Part shown: positions 1-6,614 of the stretch, in pieces
Numbering within the stretch: position 1 is the first letter of the stretch
Layout of the letters: each line of letters opens with the position of its first letter
DNA from: Bordetella parapertussis
GTDB lineage: Bacteria > Pseudomonadota > Gammaproteobacteria > Burkholderiales > Burkholderiaceae_B
Assembly (NCBI GenBank): GCA_943331855.1
Contig: CALQNE010000169.1
Coordinates: 1-7,806, forward strand
Length of the DNA: 7,806 nucleotides
Direction: 5' to 3'
Made by a program: the position numbers and the translations under genes
Notes under the pieces: generated by a model
The model's input: the letters and a program-made list of their open reading frames with translations, nothing else
Database searches by the model: none
Told to the model about the DNA's origin: nothing

Positions 1-495
1 AAAGGCACAGGTATGGACGTCATATTTGGATACACCAACTACATCGATGTCACCGCTCAGGCCGCGCTCAGCAATCGTGTCATCATGCCAAATGGTCGGC
101 GCAGCCTGTTCACCGGAAAATCATGGGATACATTCTCACCAATGGGACCTTATCTTGTCACGGCCGATGAGCTCGGTGATCCCTTATCGTTACAAGTACG
201 TTTTTGGCTAAATGGGATTTTGCGTCAAGACTTTCCGATGAACGACATTGTCTTCACGATTGCTGATTTAGTGGAACACGTGAGTCACATCACCAGCCTA
301 AAGATTGGCGATGTGATCACCACCGGCACCAATCACACCGGACTGTGCGCGCTACAACACGACGATCAAGTCGTACAAGAAATCGATAAGCTAGGGACGC
401 TAAAAGTGACGGTCTCTGACTCTTTGCGCCGAACCTGGCCGCGCGAACCCTTTAAAGAACTACTCGAAAATATATACAAAATGGCTAAGCGATAA
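1..495 (+). CDS. Fumarylacetoacetate hydrolase (FAH) family protein, 5'-truncated by window edge
   Basis: The frame is open from base 1, so the gene starts outside the window; the ATG at 13 is internal. It encodes the last 164 residues of an FAH-fold enzyme. Family members are cytosolic, Mg2+/Mn2+-dependent hydrolases, decarboxylases or isomerases of beta-diketo or 2-oxo acids. Counting from the first visible codon, I see the FGYT..IDVT segment with the probable metal-ligand Asp16, the conserved Lys in GKSWDTFSPMGPYLVTADE (Lys40), LRQD (74-77), and the GDVITTGT strand-loop (103-110), followed by a tail with LGTLKVTV. The two metal-binding Glu residues usual upstream are off the window. It converges on the deacetylase-like gene, with stop codons 2 nt apart. 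The family is clear from motif order. The substrate is not; hydratase or acylpyruvase-like activities are equally possible. Confidence 0.9.
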   Translation, partial: KGTGMDVIFGYTNYIDVTAQAALSNRVIMPNGRRSLFTGKSWDTFSPMGPYLVTADELGDPLSLQVRFWLNGILRQDFPMNDIVFTIADLVEHVSHITSLKIGDVITTGTNHTGLCALQHDDQVVQEIDKLGTLKVTVSDSLRRTWPREPFKELLENIYKMAKR

Positions 496-520
496 AACTA
501 GCTTGTCTGTCCCATCGCTT
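487..520. terminator. Weak inverted repeat spanning two convergent stop codons
   Basis: AAGCGAT (487-493) and ATCGCTT (514-520) are perfect 7-bp inverted arms around a 20-nt loop. They cover the stop codons of both convergent genes (TAA 493-495 and, on the minus strand, 498-500). AT-rich sequence follows on each strand, but no proper T-tract directly abuts the stem and the loop is long. It may act as a weak bidirectional terminator, or be chance. Confidence 0.2.
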
Positions 521-1409
521 TGGCATAATCTGATTTTAAATAATGCTCCATGATTTCACTGCCGGTGGCAAGCCAGACACCTTCATGAGCGCAGATGTGC
601 GCTAACGCAGCATCAAGCGCACCGATTCGATGAGGTTGCCCCGTCACGAAAGGATGCACAGCAATTGCCATCACACGACCAGACTCGGCGCCTTCGCGCC
701 ACAACACGTTGAACTGATCCTTTAGCATGCGCTCAAACTCAGGTACAGAGCATTTCATGTCAAAGTATGCGGGCACATCATTGGTTTGGACCGAATACGG
801 AATCGACACCATCTTCGGTGAACCAATCTGCATCGTGTACGGCTGATCATCATTTACCCAGTCACAGATATAGCGTATGCCTGCAGCTGATAGGTGTTCG
901 AGCGTATGCCAAGTTTCGGCGAGTCCAGGGCCCAGCCAACCTTGCGGTCTTTTCCCGCACGCACGCTCAATACGATCAACCGTAGCAAAAATTGCATCAC
1001 GCTCTTGATCTGAACTCATTTCGTTGATGCGACGCGCATTCGTTTGACCATGCCCCATGAGTTCCCAATCGAGCTGCATGGCACGTTCGATGATTTCTGG
1101 GTGATGATCACAGACCTCGCTGTTCAGTGCTACTGTGGCACGCGCGTTATAGCGCGCCAATACTTCGAAGAGACGCCATACGCCGACGCGATTACCGTAG
1201 TCACGCACCGACCAATTACGGACGTTCGGAATCTTAGCGTGCTCGCGTGCGACCCGTTCGTTGGTATTGCCGGGCATGACATCATCAAGCCCAAAAAATT
1301 CGATGTTTGGATTAATCCAAACTGCAATCCGCGCATTGTTAGGCCAAACCAATTTTGGCCGCTGATGGATGGGCGTGTAAGGAAAGGGACCGTAGCGTTG
1401 TGGTTGCAT
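498..1409 (-). CDS. PuuE-type polysaccharide deacetylase family protein (allantoinase-like hydrolase)
   Basis: This 303-residue protein has the NodB/CE4 deacetylase fold in its PuuE-like branch. Visible blocks in order are WINPNIEFFG (31-40), RDYGNRVGVWRLFEVLARY (69-87), GHGQTN (119-124), GWLGPGLAET (157-166 region), ICDWVNDDQPY (181-191), and HPFVTGQPHRIGALD (252-266). The classical NodB metal motif HxxxH is replaced by GHGQTN, and the TFDD aspartates are not obvious. This matches PuuE allantoinase, a described metal-independent offshoot that opens the hydantoin ring of allantoin. There is no signal peptide, so it is probably cytosolic. It is the last gene of the minus-strand operon: its ATG (1407-1409) follows the lyase stop by 2 nt, which suggests translational coupling. 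The genes usual in purine breakdown are not here, so the substrate may be another amide or ureido compound. Confidence 0.85.
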   Translation of the reverse strand: MQPQRYGPFPYTPIHQRPKLVWPNNARIAVWINPNIEFFGLDDVMPGNTNERVAREHAKIPNVRNWSVRDYGNRVGVWRLFEVLARYNARATVALNSEVCDHHPEIIERAMQLDWELMGHGQTNARRINEMSSDQERDAIFATVDRIERACGKRPQGWLGPGLAETWHTLEHLSAAGIRYICDWVNDDQPYTMQIGSPKMVSIPYSVQTNDVPAYFDMKCSVPEFERMLKDQFNVLWREGAESGRVMAIAVHPFVTGQPHRIGALDAALAHICAHEGVWLATGSEIMEHYLKSDYAKAMGQTS

Positions 1410-1411
1410 GT

Positions 1412-2395
1412 TCAGTGACTTTGTTTATTTTTGACGACATAATCGCGTTCGCCTTCGCCGTACTTGCGCGCAATTTGCTCATCAGTGAGTAGAGAATTCT
1501 CGAGTTCATTAATGCGTTCATAACCAACAAGTTTGGTGATCGCAGCCATATCCACTAACAAATCAGGACGATCTGTTAACTCACCGGTATCAATACATTG
1601 TTTGAGCGTTTCAAGCGCCTTTTGCATGCCGGACAGTGCCGCAGCCGGCAGCAGCCTGGGCAAACTCACCCGCGCAACGCCGAGTTCAGCCAAACGCGTC
1701 AGAGAAATCAACGGTGATGTTGGCCGTGCCCGCAAACCAAAACCCATGTTTACATTCACGGGCACTCCACGCGCCGCCTCAATGATTCTAGCGATGTCAT
1801 CTTCGCTGCGAATGGCATCCGCATAAATCATATCGGCGCCCGCAGCGACGTATTCTCGAATTCTTATAATCGTTCCCTCAATACCCTCTACAGCAATCGC
1901 GTCTGTACGCGCATTGATAATAAAGTCAGAATCTTTTTTTGCCTTTATCGCAGCCGTAATTTTTTGTGTCATCTCGCTGATTTCGACGAGTTCTTTACCG
2001 TTCATGTGACCACAACGTTTTGGCATAAGTTGGTCTTCAATATTGATCCCTACAACGCCAGCCTCTTCAAAGTACTGCACCACATGGTAGACCGTCACCG
2101 CATTGCCATAGCCTGTATCAGCATCGGCCATAATCGGGATCGAGACTGCTCGGGCGATATTTCGACAGGTGTCAACGTTATCGCGCAAACTAAAAATGCC
2201 AATATCTGGCACACCTAATACAGAGTTCGCAAGCCCAGCACCTGTAGTTGCAGCTGTCTTGAAGCCCATTGCCTCAACCATCATGGCGCTATAGCCATCA
2301 TAGACACCACAGGAAACAACCGGGCGCCTACCTGCGAGTAACTCTCGAAATGTGCGTGCCTTCGTTTTAGGTTGAACCGGTACGTTGCTAGTCAT
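1412..2395 (-). CDS. Isocitrate lyase/PEP mutase superfamily C-C lyase (2-methylisocitrate or dimethylmalate lyase-like)
   Basis: The protein is 327 residues from the ATG at 2393-2395. I prefer this start because GGAAA lies just upstream and MTSNVPVQPKTKARTFRELL resembles family N-termini; a GTG at 2435-2437 would add 14 residues but lacks a ribosome site. The PrpB/PEP-mutase (beta/alpha)8 barrel is evident: FRELLAGRRPVVSCGVYDGYSA at about 16-37, the Mg-site DADTGYGN (91-98), GINIEDQ (116-122), the lyase loop PKRCGH (125-130) with catalytic Cys128, and NARTDA (161-166). The KRCGH loop marks lyases (2-methylisocitrate, dimethylmalate, isocitrate) rather than phosphonomutases or oxaloacetate decarboxylases. 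At 327 residues it is slightly longer than typical PrpB. No prpC or prpD is nearby, so a role in the methylcitrate cycle is unlikely. Cleavage of a substituted malate or citrate within this operon's pathway is my inference. Confidence 0.9.
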   Translation of the reverse strand: MTSNVPVQPKTKARTFRELLAGRRPVVSCGVYDGYSAMMVEAMGFKTAATTGAGLANSVLGVPDIGIFSLRDNVDTCRNIARAVSIPIMADADTGYGNAVTVYHVVQYFEEAGVVGINIEDQLMPKRCGHMNGKELVEISEMTQKITAAIKAKKDSDFIINARTDAIAVEGIEGTIIRIREYVAAGADMIYADAIRSEDDIARIIEAARGVPVNVNMGFGLRARPTSPLISLTRLAELGVARVSLPRLLPAAALSGMQKALETLKQCIDTGELTDRPDLLVDMAAITKLVGYERINELENSLLTDEQIARKYGEGERDYVVKNKQSH

Positions 2396-2447
2396 TAAAT
2401 TTCCGAGATCGTTGATAAATGAAGAAGACAAGATCACACTTGAGCGC

Positions 2448-3428
2448 TTACTCAGCCTTCAGAGAGTTACTTTCAATAATTTGTCGCCACTTTTGCGTTT
2501 CATCTTGGATGAGCTTCTTGAACGCATCCGGCGTTCCAGACATCACATCGGTTCCGATCGACGCATAGCGCTTTACCATTTCGGGACTGGCTAAGATTTT
2601 TTGTATTGCTTTATTGATCGTCAGAATCACCTGAGGAGGCGTGGCGCTTGGTGCTAAAAGTCCATTCCAAGTGAACGCCGTGTAATTCAAGACGCCAGAC
2701 TCGATCATGGTTGGTAAGTCAGGTAAAACGCTCGCCCGTTCGCGACCGGTAACCGCGAGCGCTTTAACTGTTCCAGCCTTGATTTGGGGTAACGCAGACG
2801 GCAACACGTTAAACATGACTGCGACCTGACCCGACATTAAATCGGTCATGGCCTGTCCGCCGCCTTTATACGGAACATGCACAATATCCAGATTGGCTGC
2901 AGATTTAAACAGCTCGCCCGCCAAGTGCAACGATGTACCTGTTCCGGGCGAAGCGTAATTTAATTTCCCTGGTCGAGCCTTGATGTAAGCGATTAGTTCG
3001 CTCACAGAACTGACCGGCAAATCCTTTTGTACTAGAAGCACATTTTGCACGCTACCGATTAACCCGATCGGCTCAAAAGCCGTCAACGGGTCAAAGCCCA
3101 AATTGCTGTAGAGACTGGCATTTGTCGCAAGGCCAGGGGTTCCCATAAGTAGCGTATAGCCATCGGCCTTAGCGCGCGCGACCTCTGCCATCGCACGGTT
3201 ACCGCCCGCGCCCGGCAGGTTGTCGACGATCACAGTTTGGCCAAGCGCTTCACCTAGTGCTGGCGCAACCGTACGCGCGAGGATATCGGAGCCACCGCCT
3301 GGCGCGAAACCCACCAAAATTTTGAGCGGCCTATCTGGAAAGTCAGCTAGGGCACTAAACGCGGACAATAAACCGAAACAGTACAAAAAGGCACGAACAT
3401 ACGACACGAAAGATTTCGAAGGTCTCAT
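2448..3428 (-). CDS. Bug/TctC-family periplasmic solute-binding protein (tripartite tricarboxylate transport)
   Basis: The first gene of the minus-strand operon encodes a typical-length (326-327 aa) extracytoplasmic solute receptor. It has a Sec signal peptide: basic start, hydrophobic core VRAFLYCFGLLSAFSALA, and cleavage after Ala28 before DFPDRP. The mature part shows the hallmark first-strand loop FAPGGGSD (41-48), IVDNLPGAGG, ADGYTLLMGT, LNYASPGTGTSLHLAGELF, VPYKGGGQAMTDLMSGQV and the Bug C-terminal helix pattern. Family members bind carboxylates or other small polar metabolites in the periplasm. Two ATGs occur in tandem (3429-3431 and 3426-3428); the second is placed better relative to GAAG upstream, so I use it. 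The lyase gene follows after 52 nt. No TctA/TctB membrane partners are present. The ligand cannot be told from sequence; the lyase and hydrolase downstream suggest an organic acid used as a carbon or nitrogen source. Confidence 0.95.
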   Translation of the reverse strand: MRPSKSFVSYVRAFLYCFGLLSAFSALADFPDRPLKILVGFAPGGGSDILARTVAPALGEALGQTVIVDNLPGAGGNRAMAEVARAKADGYTLLMGTPGLATNASLYSNLGFDPLTAFEPIGLIGSVQNVLLVQKDLPVSSVSELIAYIKARPGKLNYASPGTGTSLHLAGELFKSAANLDIVHVPYKGGGQAMTDLMSGQVAVMFNVLPSALPQIKAGTVKALAVTGRERASVLPDLPTMIESGVLNYTAFTWNGLLAPSATPPQVILTINKAIQKILASPEMVKRYASIGTDVMSGTPDAFKKLIQDETQKWRQIIESNSLKAE

Positions 3429-3469
3429 CATGGCTTCAAAAAGTGTTGGCCCGGCGGGGCATAAAGGCG

Positions 3470-3498
3470 TTGATGGGATAGCAAAAAAGGACTAATGT
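3470..3498 (+). promoter_or_regulatory. Candidate sigma70-type promoter for the plus-strand operon
   Basis: TTGATG (3470-3475) and TAATGT (3493-3498) are separated by 17 nt. The -35 matches consensus at 4 of 6 bases and the -10 at 3 of 6. Transcription would begin near 3505 and leave a leader of about 30 nt before the ATG at 3535. The -10 overlaps the dyad at 3493-3508, which would let a bound protein control initiation. For the opposite direction only a -35-like TTGACT (minus strand of 3511-3516) is seen, without a convincing -10. Confidence 0.35.
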
Positions 3499-3508
3499 TC
3501 AAACATTA
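3493..3508. promoter_or_regulatory. Dyad operator candidate TAATGTT-CA-AACATTA
   Basis: Perfect 7-bp inverted arms flank a 2-bp centre in the middle of the 103-bp region between two divergent operons. The site overlaps the best -10 for the plus-strand operon and lies between both start codons. The symmetry suits a dimeric regulator; it also contains a T-N11-A spacing compatible with LysR-type sites, and its size is compatible with GntR-type sites. No regulator gene is in the window, so the protein would act from elsewhere. Confidence 0.45.
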
Positions 3509-3534
3509 AAAGTCAATGTAGCGGGGCGGCCTCC

Positions 3535-4536
3535 ATGCGTCAAGAAGTGTTGTCAACCAACGGGCAGGTTTTCAATCAAGTTCCGGTGATTGATGTCAGC
3601 CCCTTGTTTTCGTCAGATAGCGCTCAGATTGCAGCCGTCGCAGACCAAATCCGTCAGGCTTCCGTTGAAATCGGTTTCTTTTACGTTAAAGCTCATAATA
3701 TCTCGCCTGAGCTCTTAGACTCAGTGCAAGTCTGTTCAAAGTACTTTTTTTCACTCCCTGAAGCACTCAAGCGTTCAATCCAGGTTAATCAAGCCCATCG
3801 AGGTTATGTACCCTTTGCGCAAACCACTCAGCCTGGACGAAAGTTTGCCGATTTAAAAGAAAGCTTCAACTTTGCGTTTCCTTTTGCCGCTGACGATCCG
3901 CTCGTTTTAGAAGGGAAAACGCTCATTGGACTCAATCAATGGCCAGAGGGCGAACTTGCCTGGCGTCGAATACTCGAACGCTATTACCGAGAAATCTTTG
4001 AATTAGGCCAGAAAATTTTAGAAGCCTTTGCTTTAACTTTAAAATTACCTACGAATTTTTTTCGAGAGCGCTACAAGCGTCCTTTGGTGCGGGCGCGCTT
4101 ATTGCACTACCCTCCTCAAGATGCGAGCCACGCAGATGAACAGTTTGGCGCAGCCGAACACACCGACTATGGGGCCATCACCATTTTGTGGCAAGACGCA
4201 GTTGGTGGACTACAAGTCAAAAATCGCTCGGGGCAATGGATCGATGCCAAACCAATTGAGAACACTTTCGTCATCAATATTGGGGATATGCTTGAGCGCT
4301 GGTCAAACCACCTTTTTGTTTCTACTCCGCACCGCGTTGTGAATCTCTCGGGACAAGAGCGCTATTCGATCCCTGTTTTTTATGATCCCGACTATGACGC
4401 GGTCATTAGTTGCTTACCGAACTGTGCTTCTGCCGAAAACCCAGCGCAATACCCACCCATCATCGCGGGGGATTACATCACTGCTCGGTACGATGGCACT
4501 TACGCGTACCGTCAAAATAAAAACGAGAAACAATAA
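3535..4536 (+). CDS. Fe(II)/2-oxoglutarate-dependent dioxygenase, isopenicillin N synthase family
   Basis: This 333-residue protein is a normal-length member of the isopenicillin N synthase-like branch. The N-terminal DIOX_N block is seen in VPVIDVSPLFSSD (about 17-29), ASVEIGFFYVKAHNIS (about 43-58) and FFSLPEALKR; the 'GYVPF' segment follows near residue 90. The C-terminal jelly-roll has the iron triad His209-x-Asp211 in EHTDYGAITILW and His266 in STPHRVVN, plus the 2-oxoglutarate anchor Arg276-x-Ser278 in RYSIPVFYDPD. All cofactor residues are intact, so an active cytosolic oxygenase (hydroxylation, ring formation or desaturation with 2-oxoglutarate and O2) is expected. It is first in the plus-strand operon, divergent from the Bug/lyase operon and directly abutting the next Bug gene (TAA then ATG). 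The ribosome site is a weak G-rich stretch. Members include ethylene-forming enzyme-like and catabolic oxygenases; the substrate here is unknown. Confidence 0.92.
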   Translation: MRQEVLSTNGQVFNQVPVIDVSPLFSSDSAQIAAVADQIRQASVEIGFFYVKAHNISPELLDSVQVCSKYFFSLPEALKRSIQVNQAHRGYVPFAQTTQPGRKFADLKESFNFAFPFAADDPLVLEGKTLIGLNQWPEGELAWRRILERYYREIFELGQKILEAFALTLKLPTNFFRERYKRPLVRARLLHYPPQDASHADEQFGAAEHTDYGAITILWQDAVGGLQVKNRSGQWIDAKPIENTFVINIGDMLERWSNHLFVSTPHRVVNLSGQERYSIPVFYDPDYDAVISCLPNCASAENPAQYPPIIAGDYITARYDGTYAYRQNKNEKQ

Positions 4537-5559
4537 ATGACTAACTTATTTCTTTACAAGCGAACTCTCAACCGTTTAATAAATGAATCGTATAGTCGAT
4601 CATTTCACTTAATGCTCGCAGCGTTTTTGGTAGTGAACTGCTTGACGAGCAACGTGTCAGCGCAAGATTTTCCGACTAAACCTATTCGAATTTTTGTTCC
4701 GGCACCGCCTGGAGGTGGTTCGGATACAAACGCACGTATGGTTGCCAGCCATATGGCAAAAACACTTGGACAGTCAGTGATCGTCGAAAATCGACCTGGC
4801 GCCAGCGGCATCATCGCTGATATGGCTGTCGTGCAAGCGAAACCTGATGGCTACACCGTACTTTACGAAATTTTTTCCTTCGCGGTCAATCCAAGTATGC
4901 GAACCATGCCGTTTGACGCTGCAAAAGATCTGCAACCAGTTTCCCAAGTGCTGAATATGACAAATATTCTGGTTGTTCCCAGCGCCGCACCCTACCAAAC
5001 ACTCCAAGAGTTTTTGGCATACGCCCGCGCACATCCGGGCGAACTCACCTACGCTTCTTATGGCAATGGCGGCACTGCACATCTGGCTGGCGAGATGCTA
5101 GCGCGTGATGCGGGTATCAAATGGCTCCATGTTCCATATAAAGGAGGGGCGCCCGCGGTTGCCGACTTGTTAGCCGGACAAGTCTCTGCATATTTTGCCA
5201 ATCCCATTTCTGGTTTACCTCATATCCAATCAGGACGACTACGCGCTCTCGCAATCACCTCGCAACAACGCATGGATGCTTTACCGAATGTTCCCACATT
5301 CATCGAGAGTGGCTTGCGTGATTTTGAGGTTTTAGAATGGAACGGCATGTTTGTCCCTGCTCAAACTCCTGCAGCCATTGTGCAAAAATTAAATCAGGCA
5401 ATTGTGCAAGCGTTGGCCTCACCTGATATTAGAGGAAGAATGACCAGTGTTGGCATTGAACCCGTGGGCAATACGCCGACTGAATTCGGAGCCTTTGTGA
5501 ACGCTGAAATTTTGCGCTGGGCTCAACTCGTGAAAACAAACAATATCAAACCAGATTAA
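4537..5559 (+). CDS. Bug/TctC-family periplasmic solute-binding protein, second copy
   Basis: A 340-residue solute receptor whose ATG directly follows the dioxygenase stop; GAGAA lies about 9 nt upstream, inside the dioxygenase end, implying coupled translation. The signal peptide is unusually long: a 24-residue n-region containing LYKRTLNR, a hydrophobic core LMLAAFLVVNCL, and VSA cleavage after Ala42. The only internal ATG, at residue 26, would remove all basic residues, so the long form is preferred. Canonical Bug motifs follow: FPTKPIRIFVPAPPGGGSD (45-63), IVENRPGASG, KPDGYTVLYE, LTYASYGNGGTAHLAGEML, VPYKGGAPAVADLLAGQV, LRALAITSQQR, and LNQAIVQALASPDI near the C-terminus. It probably binds a small organic acid in the periplasm. 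It is clearly paralogous to the minus-strand copy but separate in sequence, so the two may serve different ligands. Confidence 0.95.
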   Translation: MTNLFLYKRTLNRLINESYSRSFHLMLAAFLVVNCLTSNVSAQDFPTKPIRIFVPAPPGGGSDTNARMVASHMAKTLGQSVIVENRPGASGIIADMAVVQAKPDGYTVLYEIFSFAVNPSMRTMPFDAAKDLQPVSQVLNMTNILVVPSAAPYQTLQEFLAYARAHPGELTYASYGNGGTAHLAGEMLARDAGIKWLHVPYKGGAPAVADLLAGQVSAYFANPISGLPHIQSGRLRALAITSQQRMDALPNVPTFIESGLRDFEVLEWNGMFVPAQTPAAIVQKLNQAIVQALASPDIRGRMTSVGIEPVGNTPTEFGAFVNAEILRWAQLVKTNNIKPD

Positions 5560-5624
5560 TTTCGCAAATAGCGCGATTGAATTTTTTGAATCATAAAAAT
5601 TAAAACTTCACTTTGGAGACAGAT

Positions 5625-6614
5625 ATGTCAACGACCTCGAGACATTACTTCAGTTGGTTACTTTCTCTGCTCGCTGCGCTCGTGACTCTGGCGACCCCAG
5701 CACCTTCTTGGGCCGATAATTATCCAAACCGCGCGATCTCAATCATCACGCCCGTTGCACCAGGCTCACCCTTCGATCTACTCGCTCGACTCTTTGCCGA
5801 TCGTTTGAGTCGGAAAATAAAACAAAGCGTTGTTGTAGAGAATGTGACGGGCGGCCAAGCAATGCTCGCGACAAAAAAAGTGTTGAATGCCACGCCCGAT
5901 GGGTACACCTTGTTTTTAACCCCAGGTGGGCTAGCCACCACGCCGGTGATCTTGAAGGATGCGGGCTACACCCTGGATGACTTCATACCGATCGCGCCAG
6001 TGGGTCAAGCACCCTACATCCTTTTTGTCAGTGCCTCTGTCAAAGCAACGGACATTCCTTCTTTCATGAAAGAGGTCAAAGAACGTGGCAAATCAATGAA
6101 CCACGGGGTCTTGACCACTTCGCAACTGAGTGTGGTGCTATCCAAAAAAATAGCAGCCTCTGCAGGTGGCCAACCGTATGAAGAAATCGGCTACAAAGGC
6201 TCACCAGAAATGATTCGCGCGCTTCTTGCAGATGACGTTCAAATGATCGCGACCACCTACAGTATCGCCGGCCCACATCTGAAGGATGGCAAGGTTAAGG
6301 CAATCGGCGTTGTAGGACGTGAGAAAAGTCTGAATATGCCAGAACTCAAAACATTTATAGAAGCTGGGTACGAGGATATTTACATCAATATTGTGGCAGC
6401 ACTGTACGCCAGATCCACCACTCCAAAAGATATCGTTGCGCAAATACGGAAGCTATCTGGCGAGGTAATATCGGAGCCATCCTTTAAAGATTCAATGAAG
6501 CCCACCGGCGCTGAAACCTGGAACATTACTGTCGGAGAGATGCAGGCCGCTTTTCAGCAAGAGGCGAAAAATTTCAAACAAGACATTGAGAAATTTAATT
6601 TGAAGTTAAATTGA
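5625..6614 (+). CDS. Divergent Bug/TctC-like periplasmic solute-binding protein, third copy
   Basis: I place the start at the ATG 5625-5627 because GGAG lies 6 nt upstream; a TTG at 5613 would extend it by 4 residues. It gives 329 residues with a clear signal peptide: basic start, hydrophobic WLLSLLAALVTL, and SWA cleavage after Ala30. The Bug scaffold remains recognizable (DNYPNRAISIITPVAPGS, VVVENVTGG, TPDGYTLFLTPGG, GYKGSPEMIRALLADDVQ, VKAIGVVGREK). The ligand loops differ: the usual PGGGSD is PGSPFD (46-51), the usual YxSxGxGxxxHLAGE segment is HGVLTTSQLSVVLSKK (160-175), and VPYKGG is IGYKGS. It therefore probably binds a different class of solute from the other two. It ends in a 4-nt TTGA overlap with the amidohydrolase start. 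A 65-nt gap precedes it, so it could also have its own weak promoter. Confidence 0.9.
   Translation: MSTTSRHYFSWLLSLLAALVTLATPAPSWADNYPNRAISIITPVAPGSPFDLLARLFADRLSRKIKQSVVVENVTGGQAMLATKKVLNATPDGYTLFLTPGGLATTPVILKDAGYTLDDFIPIAPVGQAPYILFVSASVKATDIPSFMKEVKERGKSMNHGVLTTSQLSVVLSKKIAASAGGQPYEEIGYKGSPEMIRALLADDVQMIATTYSIAGPHLKDGKVKAIGVVGREKSLNMPELKTFIEAGYEDIYINIVAALYARSTTPKDIVAQIRKLSGEVISEPSFKDSMKPTGAETWNITVGEMQAAFQQEAKNFKQDIEKFNLKLN

Noticed and set aside
1..12. FAH gene starting at the ATG at position 13
   Set aside because: The upstream codons are open, the ATG lies within the conserved barrel, and the metal-binding Glu residues would be missing, so this is an internal Met of a truncated gene.
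1044..1418. A 124-codon open frame on the plus strand, with ATG start
   Set aside because: It lies entirely antisense to the well-supported PuuE-like gene, has no recognisable domain, and its composition is explained by the complementary coding sequence.
2396..2437. A 14-residue N-terminal extension of the lyase from a GTG
   Set aside because: No ribosome site precedes the GTG, whereas the ATG at 2393-2395 has GGAAA upstream and gives a family-like N-terminus.
3220..3495. A 91-codon open frame on the plus strand reaching into the divergent intergenic region
   Set aside because: Most of it is antisense to the signal peptide and first loop of the Bug gene. There is no ribosome site and no family resemblance.
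5560..5624. AT-rich gap between Bug copies 2 and 3, with TTGAAT (5577-5582) and TTAAAA/TAAAAC about 17-18 nt later as a possible internal promoter
   Set aside because: The -10 match is poor and AT-rich sequence yields such pairs easily; the gap is short enough for a continuous transcript.
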